Positions 17,630 to 26,586 of a stretch of DNA of 64,000 nt are shown here, piece after piece. How positions within the stretch are numbered: position 1 is the stretch's first letter; every line of letters begins with the position of its first letter. The DNA is from Sphingomonas trueperi (lineage in GTDB: Bacteria > Pseudomonadota > Alphaproteobacteria > Sphingomonadales > Sphingomonadaceae): positions 39,980 to 103,979 of the forward strand of contig NZ_JAATJB010000015.1 of NCBI RefSeq assembly GCF_011927635.1, given 5' to 3'. The translations under genes were made by a program, and so were the position numbers. Below the pieces are notes generated by a model, which did no database searches, had not been told where the DNA came from, and saw only the letters and a list, made by a program, of their open reading frames with translations.

Positions 17630-17828
17630 ATGGCTGTCGGGCGTGGTCGGCGCGCCGCTGCCGACCGGTGACGTACTGGCCGACTGGCAGGTGTTTGCCG
17701 ACGCGCAGACCGGCCAGCTCGACAAGGCGAACGATCGCTATCGCGCGGCGATCGGCATCGTCGGCCGCTGCGAAGCGCGCGACGCGGCTGCGGTGAAGCG
17801 GGCCAGCCGCAGCTTCCTCGGGCTCTAA
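17496..17828 (+). CDS. o-spanin-like lipoprotein (Rz1-like), overlapping rz
   Basis: A 110-residue protein starting at 17496 in a different frame, inside the last third of the i-spanin gene, with AAGGAG immediately upstream. The N-terminus (MKYVQRLARMLPLIPLLATQAC) is a signal sequence ending in a cysteine; the lipobox is imperfect (T-Q-A-C). Overlapping frames are the hallmark of Rz/Rz1 pairs. It is longer than lambda Rz1 (60 aa) and extends past the i-spanin stop. The outer-membrane spanin role is inferred from the arrangement. Confidence 0.7.
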   Translation: MKYVQRLARMLPLIPLLATQACGLFASGRPIVATQSACSSLLPDEWLSGVVGAPLPTGDVLADWQVFADAQTGQLDKANDRYRAAIGIVGRCEARDAAAVKRASRSFLGL

Positions 17829-17873
17829 TTTCCCGCTCCCGCCACTTCCACGACAAGAAAAGGGTCTCGACCG

Positions 17874-19592
17874 ATGAAAACCATCCTGCTCTGGGACCAG
17901 CGGTTCCCGGATCGTCCGCCACACCGAATGTCGGTGAACGACACCTTCGCCTCGGCCGCCGTACGCTCCGGCTTCGCGGCGCCGGTCGACCCGGCCGATT
18001 TTGCTACGCTGAACGTCGGTGGCCCGCTCGATCCCGGCACGCCGACCGAGATCGCGTTGGAAGACGGTGTATCGAAGCGGATGCGGCGAATTGCGGTGCC
18101 GGCGAGCGTGGCGGCGATCGCGATCTCGTTGGGCGTGGGCGCGAGCATTGGGAAGCCAATCAGTGCGACGCCGTTGCCGACGTTGACCCTGACGCCCACC
18201 AGCGCCTCGATCCCTGCGAACACGGCAGCCGGCTATCAGCTGTTCGCGATCGGCAACGTACCTGCGGGTGTGACGCCTACGATCAGTCCGAACGACGGCC
18301 GCTTCGTGATCAGCGGGAGCGCCGGCACCGGCTGGGTCGCCGTTGTCGGTCTGAGCGCGCTTAGTGCCGGATCGGTCGACATCGCCGTTTCTGCAGCCGG
18401 CGCCAATGGAGCCTCCTTCGCGCTCACCGTCACGGCAGCGTCATCGGTGACTTTTCAATTCCCTGCGGTTCAAGCCAAAATGGCGGCTGGCCAGCGATCG
18501 CAAATTGCGATCGTCGGGGACAGCGCAGTTGCGGGCTGGGGCGGCGGCGTCGACAGCGGCACGGGGGCTGCCAGCCAATCGACCGCGGGTAATGCTCCGG
18601 GCAACTATCTCCGCAACAAGTCTTGGCCTGCCCAGCTCAAGGATATGCTGATCGCTCGCGGCGTTCCATGCCGACACGACGCGTTCTTCACCTCGCAGCC
18701 CGACTCGAGCGTGGCGAACATGCAGGCCGCAAATCCGAATATCGTTATCGGTACCGGCTGGACGCTGACCAACTATAGCCTTAGCGGCTCGATGTTGAAC
18801 TGTCCGAACACGGTCACCACGCCGATTACGTTCACCCCTGAAATCGCGGCCGACTCCTTCGACATCATCCATTCGGCAACGGCGGGCCTGGGGATCATCG
18901 TGGTCCAGGACGAAGATGGCCTCAACGTCCAGATCAACGAGGGCACCAACAGCGGCGCTCAGGTTGTCACGGCGAGCGGCAACGGCATGAAGCGGACCAC
19001 CATCACGCGCCCCGTCGCCTCGACGAAGCCGATCACCATCACCCGCGTTTCTGGCGGCCAGGTCTTTCTGGTTGGCATCATTCCCTACAACTCGACGTCG
19101 CCCTGCCTTGAGATCCTCAACCTCGGCTGGCCTGGCGCCAAGGCGTTCGGCACCAACGGGACCGGCCACTGGAATATCTATTCCGATCCGTCGACCATGA
19201 CCGCGGCGACGCCGTACAATGCACTCGGCGCGCTCAACTCGGATGCCTATATCATCGAGCTGGGCACGAACGACGCCAACCAGGCCGTGACCGCGACGGA
19301 CTTCCAGACCGCGATGACCAACATCGCCACCAAGCTGAAGGGCCAGGCTGGCGGGAATGGCGCCAACGTGGCGCTGGTCAAATGCCGAGTTGCCATGACC
19401 GGCGGCTACAATATGTCGTCGGAAATGCTCGCGGTGATAGACACTGTCACGGCGAACCTAAGCCTGGCGCCGGTGATCAACTACAATGTGATCCCGTTCG
19501 TCACCACCGATCGGTTCGACGGCACGCACCTCTCAGCGCAAGGCTACGCCAAGGAAGCGACTGTCGCGCGCCAGAGCATGATCGGCTCGTAA
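17874..19592 (+). CDS. phage SGNH/GDSL-type hydrolase
   Basis: A 572-residue protein. Residues ~95-195 look like an Ig-like/beta domain (TLTPTSASIPANTAAG). From ~205 on there is an SGNH hydrolase with all blocks visible: IVGDSAVAGWG (catalytic Ser ~217), ELGTNDANQ (block III, Gly/Asn) and DGTHLSAQGY (catalytic Asp/His near ~550). A long beta insertion lies between blocks I and III. Such enzymes deacylate or deacetylate polysaccharides. No signal peptide, and placement in the late operon after the lysis genes, suggest a virion-associated enzyme acting on surface glycan, but a lysogenic modification role is also possible. Confidence 0.8.
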   Translation: MKTILLWDQRFPDRPPHRMSVNDTFASAAVRSGFAAPVDPADFATLNVGGPLDPGTPTEIALEDGVSKRMRRIAVPASVAAIAISLGVGASIGKPISATPLPTLTLTPTSASIPANTAAGYQLFAIGNVPAGVTPTISPNDGRFVISGSAGTGWVAVVGLSALSAGSVDIAVSAAGANGASFALTVTAASSVTFQFPAVQAKMAAGQRSQIAIVGDSAVAGWGGGVDSGTGAASQSTAGNAPGNYLRNKSWPAQLKDMLIARGVPCRHDAFFTSQPDSSVANMQAANPNIVIGTGWTLTNYSLSGSMLNCPNTVTTPITFTPEIAADSFDIIHSATAGLGIIVVQDEDGLNVQINEGTNSGAQVVTASGNGMKRTTITRPVASTKPITITRVSGGQVFLVGIIPYNSTSPCLEILNLGWPGAKAFGTNGTGHWNIYSDPSTMTAATPYNALGALNSDAYIIELGTNDANQAVTATDFQTAMTNIATKLKGQAGGNGANVALVKCRVAMTGGYNMSSEMLAVIDTVTANLSLAPVINYNVIPFVTTDRFDGTHLSAQGYAKEATVARQSMIGS

Positions 19593-19840
19593 TGGCCACC
19601 CAGACCGAGCAATGGGTTGCCGACTGGCTCTCCCCGTTCCTGCAGTCGATCAAGGCGATGGTGTCGTTTCCGGACACGCCTCGCCTCGTCTGCCTCGTCT
19701 TGCAGACGGGGCACATCGTTTTCCACCGCGACGGCTTATTCTCGGTATCCGATCCCGACGAGCCACAGGAGAAGACGGCGCAGAAGCTGCATGGGTTGAT
19801 CGCCGTCACCGCGCAGTTCGACCCGCCGCCGGCCCAATAA
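19592..19840 (+). CDS. hypothetical small protein
   Basis: An 82-residue protein from ATG 19592, overlapping the SGNH stop (TAATG), and itself overlapping the next start. It begins MATQTEQWVADWLSPFLQ and holds an aromatic/hydrophobic core (LVCLVLQTGHIVFHRDGLFSV). No family is recognised. Tight coupling suggests it is co-produced with the SGNH hydrolase. Confidence 0.55.
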   Translation: MATQTEQWVADWLSPFLQSIKAMVSFPDTPRLVCLVLQTGHIVFHRDGLFSVSDPDEPQEKTAQKLHGLIAVTAQFDPPPAQ

Positions 19841-20190
19841 TGGCACTCTGCGATCGGTGCCGGTGCCAGGTCGAAAGCGTGCATGAATGGGGCCCGTGGC
19901 GGGTGGAAGGGGCGTATAGCACCGCTCCGACCATCTACTTCCGTTCCCACTATGTGCATGCGCGCGGACGGTGCGCGGTGCTGCTGGCCCTCCTGATCCA
20001 GCGGAAAGGCAAGCTGCCGGTGTCGAGCGTGGAGTCCATGGCGCCGGTTCGAGAGGGGACCTGCTCGAACGTCGGCATCCAGCTCGCCTATCGGGTGCGA
20101 AAGCTGGTGCGCGAGGCCACCGGTGGCGCTTGGCGCCTTACAGCAGTGATCGATGGCTTATACTTGCTCGAACAAGCTAAAGGGGCCTAG
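19840..20190 (+). CDS. zinc-ribbon / winged-helix small protein
   Basis: A 116-residue protein from ATG 19840. The N-terminus has a CDRCRC metal-binding cluster. Residues ~45-110 look like an OmpR/PhoB-type winged helix: 'LLALLIQRKGKLPVSS', a recognition-helix-like 'SNVGIQLAYRVRKLVREATG' and a wing 'WRLTAVIDGLYLLE'. It lacks a receiver domain. It is the last gene before the terminator at 20273-20298. A DNA-binding regulatory role is inferred from the fold pattern; family not confirmed. Confidence 0.6.
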   Translation: MALCDRCRCQVESVHEWGPWRVEGAYSTAPTIYFRSHYVHARGRCAVLLALLIQRKGKLPVSSVESMAPVREGTCSNVGIQLAYRVRKLVREATGGAWRLTAVIDGLYLLEQAKGA

Positions 20191-20272
20191 CAAGCGTCAC
20201 TATCAAGACACAACGGCCGAAGATCGGCGCTTGCGGCATCGCGAGGCTATAGCTTAGAAGCTAACCCTAGAA

Positions 20273-20303
20273 GAGTCCTGCTGACACAGGCAGGAGTCTT
20301 TCC
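20273..20303 (+). terminator. rho-independent terminator of late phage operon
   Basis: Nine-base arms (20273-20281 and 20290-20298, one mismatch) with an 8-nt loop, followed by TTTCCTT. It lies after the last overlapping late gene and before the separately transcribed acyltransferase. A second short hairpin (TAGCTT/AAGCTA) sits at about 20249-20262. Confidence 0.7.
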
Positions 20304-20325
20304 TTCAAGGGGGGCGAAGGGCGAC

Positions 20326-21429
20326 ATGAGCGTTGAAAGTGAGATTGTGCGTCCTGCACAGTCGGTCGGGGGGCGATACAAGACGCTCGATGCAATCCGG
20401 GGAATGGCCGCGCTAGCAGTCGCTGCCTACCATCTCGGCCAGAGGGACGTGCAATTCATCCCGGGGGGCTATCTCGCGGTCGATTTGTTCTTCATCCTCA
20501 GCGGATTCGTCATCGCCCTAAATTATGAAGGCAAGCTCACCAATGGGTTGAGCTTTGCTGACTTCTTCTGGCAGAGAATTTTGCGGCTCTATCCGATTTA
20601 TTTCGTAGGGCTTGTGCTCGGCTGCCTGAGGCAGGTTGGTGGCGTCTTGCTGCATCTCCCCCATAGCCTGGGGATGGGGGAAGTCGCTTTTGCCGCGCTG
20701 TGCGCGTTATTCATGCTGCCCGCCCCACCGATGGGACCTGGGCCTTATGAGCTTTTCCCGCTGAATATCCCCAGCTGGTCCCTATTCTTCGAGTTCGCGG
20801 TGAACGTCCTGTTCGCGCTGGTCTTGGTGCGCCTGCGGACCCGGCATCTGCTGATTATTTCCGCTGCCGCGCTGGCATGGCTGGCACCGCAGATCGCTTC
20901 GCCGGAGTTCTTCAACGTCGGCTGGTCTTGGCAGCATTTCGATCTTGGTTTGGCCCGCACGCTGTTCGCCTTCCCGGTGGGGATGGTGCTCTGGCGGCGG
21001 ATGCGCCTTTCCGATCGAAGGGTCTCCTGGATCTCGCTGGCGGTGGTGGGGCTCGTGTTGGTGTTGATGATGGCCCCCGTTGGCAATCATCGGCGGCCGA
21101 TGTTCGAACTCCTCACCGTCTTGGCGATCTTTCCTTTGATCGTGTGGTTCGGCGTCCACTACGAGCTTCCGGCAAAGGTGGCTCCGCTTTTCAGCTATCT
21201 TGGCGACATCTCCTACGCGGTCTACGCGATCCACTTTCCGTTAGTGGTTGTGTTCGTGATGCTGGGCAAGCGTCTGCATCTCCATGGCCTCGTAACCACG
21301 GGTCTGTTCGTGCTGTCGGTCGGTTTATTGGCCAGCGCGGTGGTCCACTGGTTCGACACACCAGTCCGGCGCATGCTGCGAGGGTTCGTCGCGGGACGAG
21401 CGGGGACGCGATCGACAGCCACGGCTTGA
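20326..21429 (+). CDS. membrane acyltransferase (acyltransferase-3/OafA-like)
   Basis: A 367-residue polytopic protein with about ten membrane segments. The N-terminus shows the family signature: 'LDAIRGMAALAVAAYHLGQ' with the catalytic His, 'GYLAVDLFFILSGFVIAL', and 'FFWQRILRLYPIYFV' with the conserved Arg residues. These enzymes transfer acetyl or other acyl groups to O-antigen, exopolysaccharide or other surface glycans. It has its own upstream space, GGGGGGCGAAGG before the start, and follows a terminator, so it is probably expressed independently in the lysogen. A phage-borne surface-modifying (seroconversion) gene is the likely reading. Confidence 0.85.
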   Translation: MSVESEIVRPAQSVGGRYKTLDAIRGMAALAVAAYHLGQRDVQFIPGGYLAVDLFFILSGFVIALNYEGKLTNGLSFADFFWQRILRLYPIYFVGLVLGCLRQVGGVLLHLPHSLGMGEVAFAALCALFMLPAPPMGPGPYELFPLNIPSWSLFFEFAVNVLFALVLVRLRTRHLLIISAAALAWLAPQIASPEFFNVGWSWQHFDLGLARTLFAFPVGMVLWRRMRLSDRRVSWISLAVVGLVLVLMMAPVGNHRRPMFELLTVLAIFPLIVWFGVHYELPAKVAPLFSYLGDISYAVYAIHFPLVVVFVMLGKRLHLHGLVTTGLFVLSVGLLASAVVHWFDTPVRRMLRGFVAGRAGTRSTATA

Positions 21430-21510
21430 TGGGGAGCTGCCAGCGAACAGCGGCCGCCTTGGAAGATAGCTGCCCTCGACTCCTGCGAATGTTCTCTCCA
21501 TGTTCCGCGA

Positions 21511-21831
21511 ATGCGAGTCGCCAGAGACCGAGCCATCTTCCATGCGCTGTGCGTGGTGGACGAGGCGCAGGAGCGCGCCAGAACCGGAGCTGTGCCGCCA
21601 ACGGCGGGGCTCCGGCTGGCGCTAGCGTTCCTGCATCTCTGCGGAGCGGAGCGGAGCTGGATCGAGCAGTTCTGGAAAGCAGCGGTCGGGCGGTCGGAGA
21701 CGGGGCAGGGTGCCACCGCGTTCGGCCGCAGCCAGGAGATGACAGCGGCCGTGAACGCGATCACGCGTGCGGTGGGCGTCGAGAGATCCTCGGCGTTCTT
21801 GGACGCTCTGCGTGACGCGCGCCGCAGCTAG
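21511..21831 (+). CDS. hypothetical protein
   Basis: A 106-residue, mostly helical protein starting MRVARDRAIFHALCVVDEAQERARTG and ending LDALRDARRS. No membrane segment or known motif. Its stop overlaps the hicB stop by 3 nt in convergent orientation. The start at 21511 is the first ATG with a complete frame but has no strong ribosome site, so the N-terminus is uncertain. Possibly part of the prophage accessory region or already host sequence. Confidence 0.5.
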   Translation: MRVARDRAIFHALCVVDEAQERARTGAVPPTAGLRLALAFLHLCGAERSWIEQFWKAAVGRSETGQGATAFGRSQEMTAAVNAITRAVGVERSSAFLDALRDARRS

Positions 21832-22232
21832 CGTTGCGGCGCGGCGGCTACTTTTCCGCCGAGCTTTTCGCGCGCCGCTTCGGCGAGGAAACGAGATCGA
21901 TTGCTGGCGACGCGATCGATCCGCGCGAGCAACTGATCCTCGATCGTGATTTGAACTCGAACGGCGCGGCCCGGGCGCTCGCCTGCAACCAGAAGCCTTG
22001 CGACCTCGACGCTACCCTCCTCTGGATGGATGGCATCGATCGCGGACGGCTCGGGAATCGGGTCGCCGAATTCGGACATGACGGACAGGTGCCCCTCAAG
22101 CGCCTCTTGCGCGCCTTCGGCGGCTTCCTGGGCAGTGCTGCCGGCGGAAACGCAGCCCGGCAGGTCCGGGAAGTACACGCCGAACCCCTCCGAGTCTTTT
22201 TCGATGATCGCAGGATAGTAGACGGTTGCCAT
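21828..22232 (-). CDS. hicB: HicB-family antitoxin
   Basis: A 134-residue protein. I place the start at ATG 22232 (MATVYYPAIIEKDSEGFGVYF), 6-7 nt after GAAGGGA; longer starts have no usable spacing. The N-terminal domain is a classic degraded-RNase-H HicB fold ('FPDLPGCVSAGSTAQEAAEGAQEAL'). The C-terminus (~90-130: 'VRVQITIEDQLLARIDRVASNRSRFLAEAARE') is a ribbon-helix-helix DNA-binding domain, so this antitoxin can autoregulate. It is encoded downstream of hicA with a 35-nt gap. Confidence 0.9.
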   Translation of the reverse strand: MATVYYPAIIEKDSEGFGVYFPDLPGCVSAGSTAQEAAEGAQEALEGHLSVMSEFGDPIPEPSAIDAIHPEEGSVEVARLLVAGERPGRAVRVQITIEDQLLARIDRVASNRSRFLAEAAREKLGGKVAAAPQR

Positions 22233-22267
22233 AATCATTCCCTTCTCGGGCAGATGGTGTGTGCCGC

Positions 22268-22459
22268 TCACTTATTGAGCGGCACACCAGTTTGCTTCGT
22301 GATGCTGTTGAGCGTGCCCTTGGGCAGGTGGCTCTTCGGGTGGGGAACCGTTGCCAAGCCGGGCTTTGTCGGGTGGCGGAAGTGCTTGTGGCTTCCGGTC
22401 TGGCGGACTTCGTACCACCCGTCTGCTTCGATCAGTTTTATCACTTCCCGGCTTTTCAT
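22268..22459 (-). CDS. hicA: HicA-family mRNA interferase toxin
   Basis: A 63-residue protein, typical size. It shows the double-stranded RNA-binding-like HicA pattern: 'KSREVIKLIEADGWYEVRQTGSHKHFRHP', with the catalytic His in GSHKHF, then 'VPHPKSHLPKGTLNSITKQTG'. It cleaves mRNA when freed from HicB. GAGGGA precedes the ATG at 22459. The toxin-first order and the promoter with repeated operator upstream (22476-22525) are usual for hicAB. Confidence 0.92.
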   Translation of the reverse strand: MKSREVIKLIEADGWYEVRQTGSHKHFRHPTKPGLATVPHPKSHLPKGTLNSITKQTGVPLNK

Positions 22460-22475
22460 CTCGGCTCCCTCGCTA

Positions 22476-22525
22476 TGTGTATTCTATACACACACAGCCG
22501 CCGCGACGCAAGCATCTATACACAC
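22476..22525 (-). promoter_or_regulatory. hicAB promoter and operator repeats
   Basis: On the minus strand TTGCGT (-35, 22511-22506) and TATAGA (-10, 22488-22483) are separated by exactly 17 bp, just upstream of hicA. The -10 lies inside a perfect inverted repeat, TGTGTAT-TCT-ATACACA (22476-22492). The 11-mer TCTATACACAC occurs at 22483-22493 and again at 22515-22525, 32 bp (three helical turns) apart. This fits two HicB ribbon-helix-helix sites that block the promoter. Motifs are read directly; the regulator is inferred. Confidence 0.7.
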
Positions 22526-22741
22526 GATATACAGCTATCAGCGTATTTTTCCGCTCGAAAGGTTAGCCAAATTCGGCGAGGCCCAGAGGTGATCCGCGCA
22601 AAATTCCGGTAGGGTGGACACGCTAAACGGTTGATAATGAACGATTGCCGCTATCCTGCCGGGCCCACCAGTGTGTTGCTTGGTATCGAGCGTGCGAGGC
22701 CTTGTGTCCGCAGCCCGGACGCTCTAAGCGCGGCGGTCCGT

Positions 22742-23890
<1,149 letters not shown>

Positions 23891-24469
23891 ATGCGCACTC
23901 GTGTTCTCACCCTGCTGGCTGCTGCGACCGTCGCGGTTGCAGCCCCGGCCACCGCTTCGGCGGCGACCATCATCGGCGGTTTCTCGGCTGGTCTGGTCAA
24001 TGTTACGAGCAGCACCGCAGCAATCGGTGCCGACACCACGTTCAGCAACGGCGGCAGCGCCGTGCTGGGTTCGAGCGGCGACCTGTCGTCGGTCGCTCTC
24101 TTCACGTCGTTCCTCACCTCGTCGGTCACCGCGACCTCGGGTGCGGCGGTCACGTTCAATGCCGTGTTCGGTTCGTTCGCCGGCACGGTGGCGAAGGTCA
24201 CCACCGGCACGAACTTCGTGACGATCTACACGCTCGGCGACTTCACCCCGACCGCCGCGTCGGGCTACGACAAGGGCAAGGCCTCGGTGGCCTTCACCTT
24301 CAACCAGGCCGGTGGCGCTGGTTCGGACATCTCGGGCAGCTTCAGCTTCGCCTCGCCGCCGAGCCCGATCCCCGAGCCCGCTACCTGGGGCATGATGATC
24401 GCGGGCGCCGGCATGGCCGGTGCTGCCGTGCGTCGTCGTCGCGCCAGCGCGAAGGTTGCTGCGGCCTAA
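23891..24469 (+). CDS. PEPxxWA-CTERM sorting domain protein
   Basis: A 192-residue exported protein. It has a Sec signal peptide (RTRVLTLLAAATVAVAAPATASA), a Ser/Thr/Gly-rich beta body of ~130 residues, and at the C-terminus the sorting signal 'IPEPATWGMMIAGAGMAGAAVRRRRA': PEP-x-x-W motif, membrane helix, basic end. The PEPxxWA variant is common in sphingomonads. Such proteins are thought to be processed by an exosortase and linked to exopolysaccharide. AGGGGG precedes the ATG. A terminator follows at 24492. Confidence 0.92.
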   Translation: MRTRVLTLLAAATVAVAAPATASAATIIGGFSAGLVNVTSSTAAIGADTTFSNGGSAVLGSSGDLSSVALFTSFLTSSVTATSGAAVTFNAVFGSFAGTVAKVTTGTNFVTIYTLGDFTPTAASGYDKGKASVAFTFNQAGGAGSDISGSFSFASPPSPIPEPATWGMMIAGAGMAGAAVRRRRASAKVAAA

Positions 24470-24491
24470 TCGGCTTTCGCACCTGCACATG

Positions 24492-24525
24492 GAAAGGGCG
24501 GTGCCGGCAACGGTGCCGCCCTTTC
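24492..24525 (+). terminator. terminator after PEPxxWA-CTERM gene
   Basis: Perfect 10-bp arms, GAAAGGGCGG (24492-24501) and CCGCCCTTTC (24516-24525), around a 14-nt loop, 22 bp after the stop codon. The short T-rich end comes from the stem itself (CTTTCTGC). Confidence 0.75.
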
Positions 24526-24853
24526 TGCATGGCGTGAGCGGAGCGCGTGGATCGGAGACAATCCCCTTGCCGCGGGGGACACGTCGCGCGGCGCGTTGTT
24601 GCGCGGCCTGGGCGAACGTCGTCCGCGCCGCTGCGCCGCCGGCTTCGCTGCTCGATCTGCCGGTGTCCCCGGGAAAACGTTTCTGATCGGATCGATCCGG
24701 TGCTCGGGCCAGGCGACGGCGATGTGCGGAAGGTGACCTTACCCGTCTTCCGCCCCCTAGCGAGCGGATGACCATTGCCAGCCCCTATTCAGGCGGTCGG
24801 AGAAAGCCTCGTCCTGCAGCCGCTCTTCGGCGTCATCCGGCCGCGGCGGGGAG
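24526..24853. other. intergenic region between convergent genes
   Basis: Lies between a rightward terminator and the stop of a leftward gene. Short frames are present but have no ribosome sites, typical codon bias or homology that I recognise. I see nothing functional in it. Confidence 0.5.
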
Positions 24854-25684
24854 TCAACCGCGGCGCTGGCGTATCATCAGCAACCCGCCCATGCCCACGC
24901 CGCCGGCGGCAAGCGCCAGGGCACCATAGCTGCCGGCATACCCCATCGGTGCCGGGCCCGACCGCTTCTGGTTGTGACCGACCCTCGCCGGCACGAAGCC
25001 GTGTGCGGTCAGCGCGAAGCTGTCGAGATCGAGGCCCATTTGCGCAGCGCCCTTGCGCGCGGCGTCGCCGATCGCGCGCATGCGCTCGGGATTCTGCTTC
25101 GCCTGTTCAACCGCGCCATCCAACAATGCGCTCTGCACCCACAGCGCTTCGGCGAGTTCCTGCTTCTGTGCGTCCGACGCACCCGCAATCTCTCCGGTCG
25201 CGCCGATCGCGCTGGCGGCCTGACGGCGAACGGCGGCGAGCGTTGCACGATTGGGCGTGTCGTTGTCGCCGTGCGCGGCCTCCCAGGCGGTGATCCACCA
25301 CAGCGCATATGCGTCGGCGATATTGTCGATCCGGAGTCCCTGGGGCGCGACGAGCGCGCCGATCTTCTCGATGAAATCACCCTGCGCGAACAGCTTTTGC
25401 AAATCGTCGGCGCCGCGCGGGTCGGCCGCGCGAGTCTTGCTGACGAAGCGGGCAAGATTGGCCATGCGCCGTGCCTTTGACGGTGCATAGCGGTGCATGC
25501 CCGGGTCCGCCGCGATCCGCGCGTGCGCCTGCGGTGCCCTGGCGTCGTTCGAAAAGCGATCGGCATGATCCTGCAGTGCGATCCGCGGCCCCTCGTAGAG
25601 CATCGGGCTGATCATCTGGGCCTGCGCCACGCCGGGCAGGGCGACGAATGCCAGGCCGAGGGAAATGAGCAACCGCGATGCCAT
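24854..25684 (-). CDS. secreted DUF6683-like protein
   Basis: A 276-residue protein from ATG 25684, with GGGAGG 5 nt upstream (an ATG five codons earlier lacks this). Signal peptide: ASRLLISLGLAFVALPGVAQAQ. The mature part contains 'LARFVSKTRAADPRGADDLQKLF', 'GLRIDNIADAYALWWITAWEAAHG' and a ~70-residue helical region, a layout I associate with DUF6683. The C-terminus has a Gly-rich membrane-like segment and a basic end (GGVGMGGLLMIRQRRG). Function unknown; periplasmic or membrane-anchored location is likely. It lies beside the T3SS island but is transcribed separately, behind a terminator. Confidence 0.7.
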   Translation of the reverse strand: MASRLLISLGLAFVALPGVAQAQMISPMLYEGPRIALQDHADRFSNDARAPQAHARIAADPGMHRYAPSKARRMANLARFVSKTRAADPRGADDLQKLFAQGDFIEKIGALVAPQGLRIDNIADAYALWWITAWEAAHGDNDTPNRATLAAVRRQAASAIGATGEIAGASDAQKQELAEALWVQSALLDGAVEQAKQNPERMRAIGDAARKGAAQMGLDLDSFALTAHGFVPARVGHNQKRSGPAPMGYAGSYGALALAAGGVGMGGLLMIRQRRG

Positions 25685-25732
25685 CGATACCTCCCACACA
25701 TGCCGGACGGATCGTTGCCCGACAGCCGGCAG

Positions 25733-25772
25733 AATAAAAAACGAGCCGGACGAAGTCGATGCTTCGCCCGGC
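25733..25772 (-). terminator. strong rho-independent terminator of leftward T3SS operon
   Basis: On the minus strand an 11-bp stem (25772-25762 with 25755-25745, one G-U pair) is followed by TCGTTTTTTATT. It lies 26 bp after the stop of the helical protein at 25798. Confidence 0.9.
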
Positions 25773-25797
25773 CCTTTGCGATGAAATGCCGCGTTTC

Positions 25798-26433
25798 CTA
25801 GCCCTTGCGAGCCATGGTCGACAGGCCTTCGCCGATCGTCTTGACCATGTTGGTCGTCGACTGCATCAGGTAGCTGAATTCCTGGGTGGCGACCTGCAGG
25901 TCGGTCATCGTCTTGGTCGACTTGTTGCTCTTCGACTGGGAATCGTAGGTCTGCGCCAGCGATTGCATTTCGTCGATCTTCGCATCCATCGACTGTGCCA
26001 TCACCTCAGCAATCGCACGCAGCCAGTTGCCGCTGCCGACCCGGCCTTCGCGCGAGCTCTCGGTCTTGGCGCGGTCGCTGCCCTCGCGCGACGCGGCGAA
26101 GAGGTTCTCGGCGATGTTGTCGGCCTGCTGGCTCATCTCGCGCGCCATCGCGCCCTGCTCCGTCGGCGACAAAAGGCCGTAGCCGACCGTGCTGACCGCA
26201 TCGGCGATGCTGCCGGGCGCCCCGCCGACGGCGGCGCTGAAGGTGCTCTTGGCGATGTCGATCATCCCCTGCGGCAGGCCCAGCTTTTCGCCGAGCTGCT
26301 GGAGTACCTGCTGGCCGATCGCCGCGCCCAGCGTGCGCACCGCGAGCGATGCCCAGCCCGCCGGGCCCATCGCCAGGGACGCCAGACTGATCGGATTGAC
26401 CAGAGACCGCGTAAGACCGCTCAGGAGACCCAT
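25798..26433 (-). CDS. T3SS-associated helical protein with needle-protein-like C-terminus
   Basis: A 211-residue protein, last gene of the leftward T3SS group. Residues 1-90 are hydrophobic/amphipathic helices (SLASLAMGPAGWASLAVRTLGAAIG). Residues ~115-211 align with most of the small protein encoded between sctD and sctI (37620): both share TES-R-G-GNW, a charged helix, a hydrophobic 'S-xx-M' helix and the end L-TMARK. There is no Sec signal. AAAGGAA precedes the ATG, and one of three shared 20-bp boxes lies ~107 bp upstream. It may be a translocator, filament or needle-related secreted protein; this is inference, and I recognise no named family. Confidence 0.7.
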   Translation of the reverse strand: MGLLSGLTRSLVNPISLASLAMGPAGWASLAVRTLGAAIGQQVLQQLGEKLGLPQGMIDIAKSTFSAAVGGAPGSIADAVSTVGYGLLSPTEQGAMAREMSQQADNIAENLFAASREGSDRAKTESSREGRVGSGNWLRAIAEVMAQSMDAKIDEMQSLAQTYDSQSKSNKSTKTMTDLQVATQEFSYLMQSTTNMVKTIGEGLSTMARKG

Positions 26434-26539
26434 GGATCGTTCCTTTCCATCCAGATATCGCGCTCCCCCTCGGGAGCCAGGCCGCCGACACCGTGTCGCC
26501 GGTACGAGCGCAAATTGCCCCGGATCGGCGCCGCACGCG

Positions 26540-26578
26540 CTCCACGATTCGTTTAGCCGGGCTCAACGAATCGTGGAG
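26540..26578. promoter_or_regulatory. candidate T3SS regulatory box 1 (inverted repeat)
   Basis: Perfect 14-bp arms (26540-26553 and 26565-26578) with an 11-nt centre. The left 20 bp, CTCCACGATTCGTTTAGCCG, match two other sites at 43030 and 45031 at 17/20 positions each. It lies 9 bp after the luxR-type gene stop and 107 bp before the start of the helical protein gene. It could be an operator, or alternatively a hairpin at the end of the upstream message. Confidence 0.55.
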
Positions 26579-26586
26579 GGGTGCGA

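Noticed and set aside
26434..26586. Palindrome at 26540 as a simple terminator of the luxR-type gene
   Set aside because: Not accepted as the sole explanation: there is no T-tract, and the same 20-mer occurs at 45031 between divergent starts, where no gene ends.
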